Below are positions 11,142 through 23,318 of a stretch of 64,000 nucleotides of DNA, piece after piece (position 1 is the stretch's first letter; every line of letters begins with the position of its first letter). The translations under genes were made by a program, and so were the position numbers. This DNA is from Lotus japonicus. Its lineage: Eukaryota > Streptophyta > Magnoliopsida > Fabales > Fabaceae. Below the pieces are notes generated by a model. It was given only the letters and a program-made list of their open reading frames with translations, made no database searches and had not been told where the DNA came from. The stretch spans positions 42,051,127 to 42,115,126 of the forward strand of contig NC_080043.1 of the NCBI RefSeq assembly GCF_012489685.1. Reading direction: 5' to 3'.

Positions 11142-12731
11142 AGGATTCGGTATCATGCTCTGCCCGTGTGAACAAAATAATTTCTACTTTTGTGTCCCCT
11201 TTATTGTCATCCCCTTTGTCCCTCTTCCATTTTGTAGCCAAGTATGGTCATTACTATTTCAATGAAGTTCACTTTGTGTTGGGCATATATTTTTCCATTA
11301 CAACTTAACATAACACATTAACACTCTGTTTGGTTGTGAAGAGAGAGATAGAGAAGAGAGAGTAGAGAAGAGAGAAGTTGAGTAGAGAGAAATTGGTGAG
11401 AGATAGAGTAGATTTAGAGGTTATTTGGTATGATAAAAAGAGAAGAGAGATAGAGAAGAGAGAATGACGTGGATCTCTCTCTCTTTGTTTGGTTGAATAG
11501 ATAGTGGAAAGAGAGAAGGTTACTTTTTGTGTTAAAAGACATTTTTGCCCAAACTCTAATGTGACATCATGTACTGGACAAGTAATTTCTGTCGGTTCCA
11601 AAAAAACGTGTTGGGGGCTCAAAACCGCCAGAAATGTATTTTCTAACATGAAGTGGCCACAATTACTAGTACTGCATGCTTGTAAAAAATCCAGATGCCT
11701 GTGAAAAATCTACCTGCAATTCCTAACAGATTTGAGACCTCGTTGAAAGATGCCCAATTGCTGTCAATTCATGTCTGACTTTAATCCCACCATAAACAAA
11801 ACTAAATGTCAATACAACACTTTGCAAGAACAACACCTTATCACTTATGCAGAAATAGTAACAGATCCCTATCATGACCACCATCATTTCATACATTTGT
11901 AAGAAACACCTCAGCCAAACCTGCCATGTACAATTCAAGAGCAACCCATTGAGTGCCACTCCTTTGGCAATATAACAGCAATAGGCCACCGGCATCCTAT
12001 CAAAACTTCTGCTCTTGACCCAATGCATTGGCAGACCATCCAGAACAGCAAAAACATTACAAAACAAGTCATTATTATATCAAAATTACTTAAATGTGGC
12101 TGCTCCAAATCACCCTGCAAAATCAATAAAAAGATAGCAAGCAATATAGGTAGCAATGATTCAATTCCAACCCTCCAAGGACTGCCACATCATGCAAGGA
12201 AATAACTCCCTTTGTATTAGACAACAATATACCAGCAAATATATACCTCTTAAGACTAAACCAGCACATGAAGCAATTGCAGTAGTAACCATGCACCAAT
12301 TAACAATGCCCCTCCTTCAAAAAAAGCAATTGCAGTAGTAACCAGGCACCAATTAACTCAAATGAGAGTGAAATCATAATAAAGACATCAAATGTGATAA
12401 ATATAAAGAAAAAGAAAAAGAAATTTGCTAATATATATTAAGATAGGGAAAATCAATAATAGAAGTAATTATATTACATTTGCTATAATCCATACATAAT
12501 GTTTGAGTCTATTACATTCAAAAGGCTTACAAAGCATATGACTGCCACCAAAACAAAAAAACATATCCTTTTACATCAAAAAACCCTTCCTTAGCTTCCT
12601 ACTTCTTTCCATAATAGATTACATATTAGTAACACAAAATAGCTAAAGGCACTAGAAGATGTCTTCAGTACAAACACCCCAAAATGTACATAATGCACAC
12701 TAGCAAAAAAACATAGGCTGAACATGAATTG

Positions 12732-13875
12732 TCACTGCAGCCCACCGACATTCATCATTTGAAACAGAGTCTGCAGGCGCATGTGAGCTGGTACACCAAA
12801 AAGCAGGCGCGTCTTTTGATCATTAGTGCATAAAAATTCATAGCACTGCATGCGGAGGTGATCGATTACATTCAGTTCAGTCAACATGTTCCACACATCT
12901 GATTCAGTATATATACGTGGTTTACTATGTTTAAAGACGGTCAACTGGTCTTTGTAAATTTCATTACGCTCTTCAATTGCTACAACTTGACGTTCTGCGA
13001 CTCCCACCTGCCTTTCAGCCACATCATGTAGCTTACTAGAAATACAATTACCACTAATCAATGCATCAGACATCAATCCAAGAGCACTAGTCATTTTCTC
13101 CACTTGAGAATCAAAGGAATCAATCATCGGTGTCTTACGCTTTATTCCTCGTGAACCAGATGTACCTGTAGATTGATGGGAGGGTGCTTGGGCTGGGCTA
13201 AAATAGTCGACATTAGGAGGGGAGAATTGCCCCCCCTCAAAGACATCAGCATTTGGTTCCAGCATAGAAGTGTCATCGCCAGCATCATTTAAGCCCACAG
13301 TTTCCTTCTCCATTTCACGCAATATTTGGCCAGCACTTAAGGCTTTTTTTCCCGTTGCTCGATCAGCACCAAAAAGCTCCTTCAATGTATCATAGTGCTT
13401 GACTTGCGATCGTTTCCATGAGGTTTTTCCTTTCACAAATTAAATGACAACATTAGTTAGTATTATGTTGTGTAAATAAATAGCATAATGATCAGCATCA
13501 CATGTCATGAATAATGCAACTCACCTTAATTAATTCCTCCCATACATGATCCTCAGCCTCAAACCTCTTAGTCATTGGACTCCATGCAAAGCCACTAAGA
13601 CCTTTGAATAGATCATAAGCCTCAGTGAAGTTATCCTTCATGGTTTTCATTCTATTTTTAATATTTTGCTTTGTCATGGTTGGTGAAACGCCAGCCTTTA
13701 ATGCCTCAAGTACATTAGCATAGCCTTGCGTTGTCCATGCACCATCCGGCCTATTTCCCTTGGTAACCTCCTCACAAAAGGCATCCAGTAATATTTGGTC
13801 CATGTCTTCAGTCCACCTCAAGATCACAACACGGACTTGAGTAGGTTCCCCAGCTTGACCTTTACTCTTTGACAT
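12732..13875 (-). CDS. Harbinger Myb/SANT-like DNA-binding protein (ORF1)
   Basis: The N-terminal exon starts at ATG 13,875. It contains a Myb/SANT-like domain (WTEDMDQILLDAFCEE, then TKQNIKNRMKTMK and GFAWSPMTKRFEAEDHVWEEL) and a donor near 13,525. The C-terminal block (13,436-12,732) has a nuclear-signal-like RGIKRKTP and a helical repeat region (VAERQVGVAERQVV), and ends with VGGLQ. In PIF/Harbinger elements this partner binds element ends and carries the transposase into the nucleus. The exact phase at the intron (about 13,524-13,430) did not resolve by eye, so a small frameshift or another splice site is possible. It lies immediately downstream of the transposase on the same strand. Confidence 0.7.
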
Positions 13876-14151
13876 CTTTCAACCTATAAATACAATTGTG
13901 GTAAATAGATAGAAGGATAGAGAATGCTGACCATTGTATTTTAGGAATCAATGACAAATACATATGAAAAGAATAGTCTTTGACATTACCCAAATCAATT
14001 CAATACTTCACAGATAAATTAATAACAAGTAGAAAGAATAACCCAACACTAATGACATATGGAAAACATGAATAACAACATCAAAGTTTACATGCACATA
14101 ATCCAAGTATAAATTACAAGATGAAGACCTAGGAACCATGAGACAACAACA

Positions 14152-15638
14152 CTAAACTTGATAAACATTCCACATTTCATTTGCAATATTATCCCTTAGA
14201 AGTTGGCCTTGTCTGTACTCCTCATCACGTTGAGCCTGGGATCTATCTATGTCACGTTGAAGCAATTCACGGTCAACTTCAGCCATTAAGGCTTCATCAA
14301 TGTCCACACCCATTAAAAAATTATGCAGTATATTGCAAGCAACTACTATGTTCCTCATTACTTCAAACGAATAATGTGGTTCTGTTCCGCTGAATATGAT
14401 GGGAAATCTTTTTTTTAATACACCAAAAGTTCTCTCTATGACATTTCTGAGTGAAGAGTGGCGTAGGTTGAACAACTCTCTAGGATTTTGGGGGCCTCGA
14501 GTTGAATACTCCTTCAAGTGATAACGAACACCTCTATATGGTGTAAGTATCCCAGGTTTAAGCATAAATCGCGCATCCCCAAGATAAAATTTTCCTACAT
14601 AAAGGTTGAGATAAATTACAACACATTAGATCGAGTAAAAGAATTGAAAATTGAATGGTTTTTACAAATTGAAAGGTTTTTACTAACCTTCTGGTATTAT
14701 TAAAGGGTCTTCCCTACTCAAGGCATCCTTTAAAATTCTAGAGTCTGAAGCTGTTCCTTCCCACCCTGCTAGAACGTATGTGAATTTCATGTCGAAATCA
14801 CATGCAGCGAAGACATTTTGCGTGGGGCAATCCTTTCTTCAACGAAAGCGAGGGGCTTCTGCCCTTGGAACCTTGACCCGAACATGTGTCCCATCTATAG
14901 CTCCAATGCAATCCTTTGGTCATAAATAGTAATGTTAGTTTTGTATATAATCATTAAAAATGGTAAGATAACCACAAGTAAAAAAAACCACCCTCATACC
15001 TTTAAAAATGGATAGAATCTGTCATTGTGAAGTATTTGTGCCGAGACATCCGCACCTGATGGTTGGATACAAAATTCTTCTTGTAATGAGATTAGGGAAT
15101 GCAACACATTATGAAAATGACGGCTAACTGTCTCTCCGGAACGATGGAAGAAGAACGAAACCACACGATTTTTAACATTATGTCCTATAATGTGTAAAAA
15201 TTTCGCCACTTGCTCCTCTACAGTGGACCATATATTATCCTTTACTAAACCTGTGCCTCTTATTTTCTGGCACAATCGAAGGAATGCTTCAGGCCCCATG
15301 CGTATAATGTCGCGACACTTCTCTGTATGTGTTAGGTAACCCATTAACTCACGACGCCTACGCTCTCTTTGTAGATCCACATCTTGGACTCGTCGATGAA
15401 AAGAAGTGGTCACCATTTGAAACAAATGCAATGCATGTACCACATAACATAGCAAGACAACAACACCAATGTATTGCCTCTTTTCCAACTCTTGTCGGGT
15501 ACTATTCAAAATTTGCACTTGAATCGACATTCCAAGATCAATATGGTCATCTTCGTCCCTCTCAACTTGATTTAACAGTTCAGTATGATCATCAATATTG
15601 ACATCTTCATGGTTATCACAATTCAAGGCTCTATCCAT
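14152..15638 (-). pseudogene. PIF/Harbinger DDE transposase with one internal stop
   Basis: Three exons splice in phase: 15,638-15,000, 14,913-14,688 and 14,594-14,152, about 434 codons in all. Motifs in order are an N-terminal helix-turn-helix-like region (FLHIIGHNVKNRVV), first catalytic Asp (CIGAIDGTHVRVK), second Asp (GTASDSRIL) and the Glu (NVIERTFGVLKKRF), i.e. HARBI1-like DDE. An in-frame TGA at 14,839-14,841 replaces the Gly usually found in the RFRGRK region, between the first and second catalytic Asp. Apart from that the coding sequence looks intact, suggesting recent inactivation or a sequencing error. Confidence 0.8.
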
Positions 15639-16602
15639 AGGACAAACTAAAAAGAGACCTTATGCAAGACATGAACAAATGAGAAAATTTTGAATACAGA
15701 AACCAGAAAACAAAATAAATTTCAATCTCAATTATGAAATTGCAAAGTGGCATGTCTTTATAATCAAGGATGAAATATCTGTAAGCTTACCTCTATTACA
15801 TGTCTTTATAATCAAGTTTTATTTTTTATTTTTATAAGCTTACCTCTAATTACCTCTTTATAATCAAGTGACAATTTTTACAAATGGCATGTCTTACCTC
15901 TACAGTTCCATCAATGCTCTAGAATTTAAATTCATGTGAAAGAGTACAACTTGGAGCAAAACAATATTTGCCCCATTTCACGCAATAATAACAGCACTAA
16001 TATGAAGAAAGAATCAATCCCAAACAACACAGTAAACCAAAGAATCGATATGTAATTATAATAGACATCAATCCTTCAATAGAATGAAATAAATGGATTA
16101 GAGACACAAAAACAGTGTGTCGAGTTGAAGGATGAAATACTTGAGTTTGGTGACAGATTAAAATGCGCTCGGTGGCAGTGGGTCGTAAGATGAGTCGGAA
16201 ATGGTGGTGGGCAAGATCTATCCACTTAAATAAACAAAGATCAAGCACCCTTTGCTGGTGGGTCGACGCCGGATGCTCAGCCACCGAAGGTTACGTCGGT
16301 GTCGCTGCTACACACATGGAGTAGGAGAATATTTATCAGAAAACAAGGAAGAACACGCGGGAGAACAAGGAAGAACTCGCTGGAAAAGAAGGGTAGAAAA
16401 GGCAGAAAGAAAAGGGGTGAGCGTTCCTCTTATTATCTCTTTGCAATTTGGGGGAACCATAAAAAGTGGTAGGGCCCACATAAATTAACCATCTCTCTTC
16501 TGTTTATGTTGCAACCAAACGAGGGTGCCTCAAGTATCTCTTCTCTATCTCTCTCTCTCTTCCCTCAATCTCTTCTCTATCTCTCTACAACCAAACAAAG
16601 TG

Positions 16603-17502
16603 TAAGGGCATGAATTTGTGACATTCAATTTTGGGAGTATAAGGGTTTTTCCATATAAAAAGCCACGTATAAAATGAAAGGGAGTATAAGGGTATGAATT
16701 TTGTGACATTCCAATTCAAGGAAATATAGGAGGACGAATGAAGTAATAATGAACCTAATTCAACCTCTATAAAATTAGCAAGATGGGCAACCAAATCAAG
16801 TAGTTATTGGTTTTTTTTTGTATTATTCTGTAATATGAATAGAAACGTGTTGAATTTAATCTCATCCATTGAATTTAATCTAAGGGTTAAAAACCACACC
16901 TCTCACTCTCACATAAAAATCAGTCCTATCACTAGATACTCAAGGAATAAACAAATAGCATGTTTGACAACCATGTCTAAACCCCACAAATTTACAAGTG
17001 AAATAAACATCAATTTGTAACATACCATGTCAAATGTAACAAGCGTATGGTACCATCCATGAATTTGAAAACAGACCATTTAAAGTACTGATGGTTCAAA
17101 TAAAACAACATTACAAATCCACACAATATCCCAAAGCATCATATGCCCTACTAAACATTGCAAATCCACACAAGTTTGTTAAAAAGATCATTACAAATCC
17201 ACGAATTACATTACTAAAACAACCATGCTACAAAGAGCATCCAACATCCACCTGCGAGATTCCCTTCCAAGATAGATAGTGTGTGATTCCCTTCCAAGAG
17301 TGCACCCCCACCTGTGAGATGACAAAAACAGTGGCAAATTACAAGTCAGTGGTAATACGTTTGTTCATATAATTTTACATTTGTTGCATATATTGCAGAT
17401 GAAGGGGTGATAAGAAATACACAATGCCTAGGGTTGCCACTAACATAACCATGTACATAAATGCAGATTATTAAAATCATAAAGTAAGTAAAAATATTCA
17501 CT
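16603..17502. other. Spacer between Harbinger element and FAR1-like pseudogene
   Basis: This is AT-rich with a small duplicated GGGAGTATAAGGG motif near 16,635 and 16,680. No gene or bounded element was recognised. Confidence 0.5.
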
Positions 17503-20102
17503 TCACTGTGTAGCCCGTAGGCATGTTTTTCGATTATGGCCTGCCCCGCCACAAAGACCACAGTGGGAAGTACGCCTCCCCGGTCCACTACCTCTAGAAG
17601 CACCACCAATGCGCCTTTTGATGGGTTTGAGTGGGTCACGCAAGTATTGTTCAGCATCGTTGGTCACCACATGTACAGTTTGTTTCACTCCATCACCTTT
17701 CTCCAATTTCTCCAGCTTCCTTGCTTGCTTTAGAACCAGTTCATTTGTGTCCCGGAATGTTTCCAGTGTTCTACATGCTGCTTTAGACATTCGCCTGCAG
17801 TTTTCCCTCAATACTGTAAATCTACAAAGATCCATGGGGTCCCATGTACCCAATTGTTCCCCACGCAGCTCAAGACCCTCTTTTGCATCCTTGGTCCATC
17901 TCCCCATAATTAATGATGAGGGAATTCCAGGCATGTCTAGATATCTACAAACAGCAAGAATATGATCGCATGGAATGCCATATGATTCCATCCTCATACA
18001 AGAGCATTTGAACTCACTGGTTGTTTTGCACATAGTCACATTCCATTTCCTACTAGACAAAGAAAACCTTGAAACAAAGTAAATGATGCAAGTTGAAGTC
18101 TCCTTGAAAAGACTGACCTTTAGCATCAAACACCGGTGAAGACCCTTAGAGACAAGCCTGAAAATGTTGTTCGTGTAATGGTTGGAAGCTGACTTTTCAA
18201 GCCTCTTCAATTGTGTTTGCGGCACATGGTCACCGTGCATTGATGCAAAATCTGCTTCAAGTTCCCTTTGTCGCTGATAACTCATATATCGAAAAAAGTT
18301 GTGCATAAAATCAGTCAAATTGTTCCATGAGTCTACAAACTTCCCAACTTGGGCATGTAATCCCTCAACCCGAGAGGTTGTACGAAAGCCAGCAAAGAAT
18401 TCACCCCGCATATATGCAGCAGCCCACATCTTCTTCTGCTCATACAAATCATGAACCCACACATTGTCTTCACACCCACATTCAATAACCATTTGAGTCC
18501 ATCTGTCCTCAAACTCCACAATTTCAAGATCCCAAAGCATGCATCTTGAAAACATTTGAACAAACTTTGGTTCCGCAACATTGCTTACTGCATTCCGAAG
18601 AAGATGCCAAGCACATAAATTGTGATGCGCATTTGGAAACACACTTTTAATTGCATTTTTCATTGTCGGATCTCCATTTGTGATTACTAATACCGGTGCT
18701 TTCCCCCGCATTGCATCTAACAAACTGTGAAGCAACCAAACATATGTCTCCTCTTTCTCATTAGAAACTAAAGCAGCAGCAAAGATAATTGTCTGATTGT
18801 GATGATTAACTCCGGAGAAAATTACAAGTGGCCGCTTGTACTTGTTTTTCTTGTATGTGGCATCAAATGCCAACACATCCCCAAACAATAAATAGTTGTC
18901 CCGGCTACAACCATCACTCCAAAACAACTTGTCCAACCTTCCTTCCTCATTAGAAGTGTGTTTCCACATGAAGTCAGGATCCTTTTCCTTCAAATTACGT
19001 AAGAAAGCGATAACACCTCTAGCATCAGATACTTCCATCTTCTCCTTTTTAAATTTTTCATTGTACTTTTGTCTAGGTCCAAATGGAACATTTTGATATC
19101 CACCCATCTGGTTGGCAAACACACCATAAGCCTGTGGAGTTGTAATTCCTGACTTCCTAAAGCAATTCAATTGAGTAATGTCAGCCTCATTCATTCTCCT
19201 ATGAGTAGGTAACAATCCAATCAAATTTTCTTCAACAAGTACATGATTATGATCATCACAAACAGATCTAACATGTCAACGCTTGTTATCCTTATGAACA
19301 TGGACCTGAAAATAAGTCTTACACTCACATCTTGTGGCTTTTTTCGGAAAACGCTTTCTCTTTTCACCAGCATGACCATCAACCTCTGGCTCATCTTTCT
19401 CTTTCCTTTTACCCTCCCTAAAGCAAACAAATCTCTGTTGGATTACATCTCTGTGATTTTTTTTAGAACCTTAGCCTTCCTCGCAGCAAATCCATGCATC
19501 CGAGCATACCAACTGTAGAACAAGTAAGCAACCTCACGATCCGGAAAGTGATAGGTGACTATATCATTGACAGATAGTTGTTTGAAATTTACCATCCCCA
19601 AATCTTCTAAACCATTGATAGCAATCTCAGTTGGCGGCTCCACATCAACATTTTGTTCTTCAACCCCATTTTCAGACTCTTTTTCATCTTCTTCTTCATC
19701 AGAATCAGTCCCTTGTTCTTCACCAGTTTCATGTTCTTCATCAGTCCCCTGTTCTTCATCAACAGAGACATGAACATCACCTTCCACTCCTTTAACCACT
19801 ACTCTGCCAACATGCTCAGCACCCTGGCACAGTAAAATTCCCAAATCAAACAACCCATCAACACAACATGAACATGAAATCAAACACTTACCCAAATAAA
19901 TGATTTTTCATGGAATGAAAAAATTTCCCAAATAAATGACTTTTCATGGAATGAAACACTTTCCCAAATAAATGATAATATGCAAAAAAAAAATCCATAA
20001 ATCAAAGACAACATTCCAATCTGTTACCTGAAGTGCGGAGGAATCAAGAGCTAGTTCATCATTCCGAGTGTTCGACCTAGACTCCTGGGTATGGGAAGAC
20101 AT
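17503..20102 (-). pseudogene. FAR1-related / MULE-transposase-like gene, two lesions
   Basis: Exon 1 (20,102-20,028) and exon 2 (19,823-17,503) join in phase 0. The order is an acidic linker, a FAR1-type N-terminal zinc domain (FPDREVAYLFYSWYARMHGF to CECKTYFQVHVH and CDDHNH), a MULE transposase core (DVLAFDATYKKNKYKRPLV, ITNGDPTMKNAIKSVFP, NLCAWHLLRNA), a SWIM zinc finger (CSCMRMESYGIPCDH) and a C-terminal knuckle (CGLCGGAGHNRKTC). An eight-A run on the minus strand (19,464-19,457) shifts the frame, and a TGA at 19,276-19,278 stands where FAR1 proteins have Trp. The family includes FHY3/FAR1 light-signalling factors and Mutator transposases. Without clear TIRs it could be either origin. Confidence 0.75.
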
Positions 20103-20302
20103 GTTCAACAGCCAACTAACCCCACAAACAACTTTAACCACCACTGGAAAAGCCCACGAAACCCGTTCCCACCAAGGAACCAAACACCCCACTGAAACGG
20201 AGCTCGAGCTCAAACTACTGCATAGGAAACCCACGAAAAGACAAAAACTCACGAACAAAGCTCACGGAAGGAAGCGGGAGCAAAGCTCACGAACAAAGCT
20301 CT

Positions 20303-20982
20303 AGAGTACAGAGATGTCATCAGAAAAGATGGAGGAAAAGGGAAAAGGGATGGATGGGCCAGATCGGGTTGAGGATGGCTCACGAACCCTAGCCGTCCTG
20401 GACTTGAAAATGAGGAACAAAGCTGGTTGATGATAAATGAATGAATCGGGTAAAGGGATTTTGAGTTAGAAAGAAGAAGGAGCTGTTTAGGTTGTATTAA
20501 TTATGTTACATGTTTAATTTCTTACTGATGTAATTACCTGACCCAATTAGTTGTATTAATTATGTTCCAGATTTAATTTTTTACTGAGGCAATTACCTGA
20601 CTCAATTAGTGCAAATCATATTAAGAGGTTCTAACTATATAACTAATTATATATAATATATTAATTTTTTATTTTTTAAAAATTACTAAAATACCTGTTG
20701 GACCTGCTATTGCAGGTCAAAAGCAAGTGGTGTAACCATGGACCACAAAAAAGTGGTCCATAGTAAACGGACCCTAAAGTACCAACCTGCACCAAAAAGA
20801 AAAATGTAAGTAGCAATCATGACTTCTCACTCAGTTTTCTAACGTCTAAGCTTCTAGCTCACTGGATTTCAAAAAAATTCTTGCACACAAAAACAAACGT
20901 GGAGTCATATATTACTTTTGGAAAAAAAGTTTGCCTCCCCTTTTCAAAGTAATAATCAGACAACCATTTTATGTATGTAAAT
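20303..20982. other. AT-rich spacer
   Basis: It contains two similar ATTAGTTGTATTAATTATGTT-like blocks (about 20,495 and 20,545) and a short inverted repeat around ACCTGCTATTGCAGGT (about 20,705). No gene is seen. Confidence 0.5.
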
Positions 20983-21298
20983 CAGTGTTCTGAAAATCGG
21001 ACCGACCCGGCCGATCCGATCGGTTTAACCGGGAACCGGGCATATGGCCGGTTCTGTCAGTATATAAAATCGGGCACTTGTCAAACCGGTGAACGAACCG
21101 CTGATCCGGTGGGCGAATAGGGGAAACCAGTAAGAACCAGCCGGTTCACAATTTTTGAATAAATAGAAAAAATTGGGGAATAAATAGAAAAAATTGGGGA
21201 AATTTGCATGTAGCAAGGTTTGAACCCAGGACGTGAAGCAATAAAAAAGGTAAGCATACCAACTGTGCCAGCATTGAAGTTATGTAATTGAAGGTACA

Positions 21299-21341
<43 letters not shown>

Positions 21342-21865
21342 TATTGGATGAAATGTTGAACTTAAAGTTTTTTAACAATACTATCTTTAACTTATGACTT
21401 GTGACTTATGAGTAATGATTACTTGGATACACAAGAATTATTATATACAAATTTTGGATATATTAGTTTATATTTATTTAAGTATAGAGATAAATTAAGT
21501 AATAAATTTTTTTTACATCAAAAAACATTGAAATTCATTTTCCAATGATTGATTTTTGAACCTTACCTTCCTCAAACTATGTCCTTAATTCTTATCACTT
21601 GAGCTTTCCTTTAGAGACTAAATAATAATTTATGTTATTGTAGTATTATATTCTTTATTTTTATATTTAATAAAAAAGAATTTTATTATATATTATTAAT
21701 AAGCTATTCATTATTCACAAATATAAAATATATTATCTATATTAATATATGTAATATATCATATAAATTATCACGGTCGGATCCCGGTTCAACCTCGGTT
21801 CGACCTTTGAACCTTGAACCTGTGCCTCGACCGGTTTGATGACCGGTCCAATTTTCTAAACATTG
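20983..21865. mobile_element. Non-autonomous hAT-type element
   Basis: The left end CAGTGTTCTGAAAATCGGACC and right end GGTCCAATTTTCTAAACATTG are imperfect inverted repeats. Both flanks carry the 8-bp duplication ATGTAAAT (20,975-20,982 and 21,866-21,873), which identifies a hAT insertion. It is 883 bp with no transposase. It carries a (TA)n run (21,302-21,336), CCGGTT-rich subterminal motifs and two tRNA-like segments on the minus strand. Confidence 0.85.
21205..21275 (-). repeat. tRNA-like segment inside the hAT element
   Basis: On the minus strand, TGGCACAGTTGGTATGC resembles a Pol III A box and GGGTTCAAACC a B box, spaced as in a tRNA gene. A second, weaker A-box-like match (AGCTCAAGTGATAAG) lies at about 21,590-21,606. 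It does not fold into a full tRNA by eye, so it is taken as a SINE or tRNA relic. Confidence 0.45.
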
Positions 21866-21939
21866 ATGTAAATACTAAATTTTAAAAGTGACAAAAAAGT
21901 TATATTAACACTTTTTGTGATTCATTTTTGGTATATCGA

Positions 21940-22045
21940 AAAAATAAATTGCACCCGCCAGGAATTGAAGCCTAGACATCTCCCTACCTCACTCATATGT
22001 CCTCTAACTCCTACCACTTGAGCTATGATACGAGTTCCACTTTTT
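21940..22045 (-). mobile_element. tRNA-derived SINE-like fragment
   Basis: Read on the minus strand it has an A-box-like TAGCTCAAGTGGTAGGAG and, about 55 nt later, a B-box-like GCTTCAATTCC. It is a diverged relative of the copy at 23,883. The ends are not defined. Confidence 0.5.
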
Positions 22046-22086
22046 GTGTTTCATGAATAAAAATAATTATGAACTAGAAGTTAAAA

Positions 22087-23318
22087 GGCTTAATTGCACT
22101 TTTAGTCCCCCAACTTTGCCCTTCATGCGAAAATCGTCCTCAAACTTCAAAATTAGCAAAAAAACGTCCCTAAAGTTTACACCCGGTTGCAAAATTGGTT
22201 TTCCGTTAAATTCTGTCTAAAAACTAACAGAATATTCTGTTAAAATGAATTCAACAATAAATAAAAAACAAAATTGAGAAAAATAGTATTCTTCATTTAT
22301 CTTTTCTTTCTCATATCTAACATCAGAAAGAAAATTTTACTCACTATCATCTTCATCATTCTTTTATCATTCAACAACAACAAAAGCAAACCAGAAAAAA
22401 AAAATATATCCAAACCAAACTCAAGCTAGCAAGAAAGATTTCCAAAAATCAACATGTGTATATCCCAAATAATTACATCAGAGCAAGAAAGATTGATGGA
22501 CGTATGGCAGCATGGAAATCCCTTCTTTTTCTCATAGCCCAAAAGCTTGGTGCTTCAATGGTGAACAAAAAGGAACCACATTTGCACCTGGTTTAGGGAG
22601 AATCTCAATTGGGGTTTTCAGTTTTTGTGGTTTTGATAATTTGAGTTTTTGAATTTTCTGAGTTTATGGGTCATAACGACTCAGTGATTCACAATTCTAG
22701 CACTGGAATTGAGTTTGGATCCCATCAAATCCATCATCGTTTATGAGTGAAACCAGATCCGGTTCTTCCTCAGACCTTCTCTTTCCGATCTCGGCCAAAC
22801 CATGAGCCATCTAAAGGAATCACCACCACCAGCATACTCCCCTCGCCGTCTGCAACAAAAGCCCCAAGTCAGATAGACGTTCCGTCGCTGCCGGCCGCCG
22901 CCGTCGCCACCTGTAAATGGATTTTCCGGCTGATTCGTTCAGCCTTTGAGAAATGAACACCACCACGACGATCCCCACCACGGGGAGAAGAGGTTTCAAC
23001 CCTCAGTTCTTCTCCGGCGACTTCGCCGCCGTTCGCCGGTGGTGGGGGTGGGTTTTGGGTGATGGTGGTGGAGTGAAGAGAGGTTGGTGATGATGGGTTC
23101 ATTGTTGAAACCAGATCCAATTAATCTAATGTTTTGCTTAAGAAATATGTTTTTTAATTTTTTATAACAAGAAAAAGTTAGTTTTTAGACCGAATTTAAC
23201 GGAAAACCATTTTTGCAACCGGATGTAAACTTCGGGGACGTTTTTTTGCTAATTTTGAAGTTTAGGGACGATTTTCGCAAGAAGACCAAAGTTGGGAGAC
23301 CAAAAGTACAATTAAGTC
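22087..23318. mobile_element. Mutator-like element with long TIRs
   Basis: The ends GGCTTAATTGCACTTTTAGTCC and its near complement extend about 150 bp inward as inverted repeats. The 9-bp duplication AAGTTAAAA flanks it (22,078-22,086 and 23,319-23,327). It is 1,232 bp with no transposase. The interior 22,750-23,100 is much more GC-rich (CCGGCCGCCGCCGTCG) than the AT-rich arms, as expected for a captured gene fragment, but the source is not recognised. Confidence 0.85.

Larger units (their letters stand above)
11322..16602 (-). mobile_element. PIF/Harbinger DNA transposon, complete ends
   Basis: The element is 5,281 bp. Its left end reads CACTCTGTTTGGTTG and the right end CAACCAAACAAAGTG. 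Subterminal GAGAGATAGAGAAGAGA motifs extend the inverted similarity. The flanks carry TAA on both sides (11,319-11,321 and 16,603-16,605), the TWA target duplication typical of PIF/Harbinger. Inside are the two expected minus-strand genes, a DDE transposase and a Myb/SANT-like protein. The stretch 11,700-12,700 has no convincing gene. Confidence 0.88.

Noticed and set aside
12156..12338. Short frames at the distal end of the Harbinger element
   Set aside because: They are too short and AT-rich, and outside the two expected genes.
21205..21275. A functional tRNA gene
   Set aside because: A- and B-box-like motifs are present, but no full cloverleaf could be drawn and the segment lies inside a hAT element.
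22747..23120. Frames of 69 and 83 codons inside the first MULE
   Set aside because: They are short and overlap on opposite strands. They may be captured DNA but not genes.
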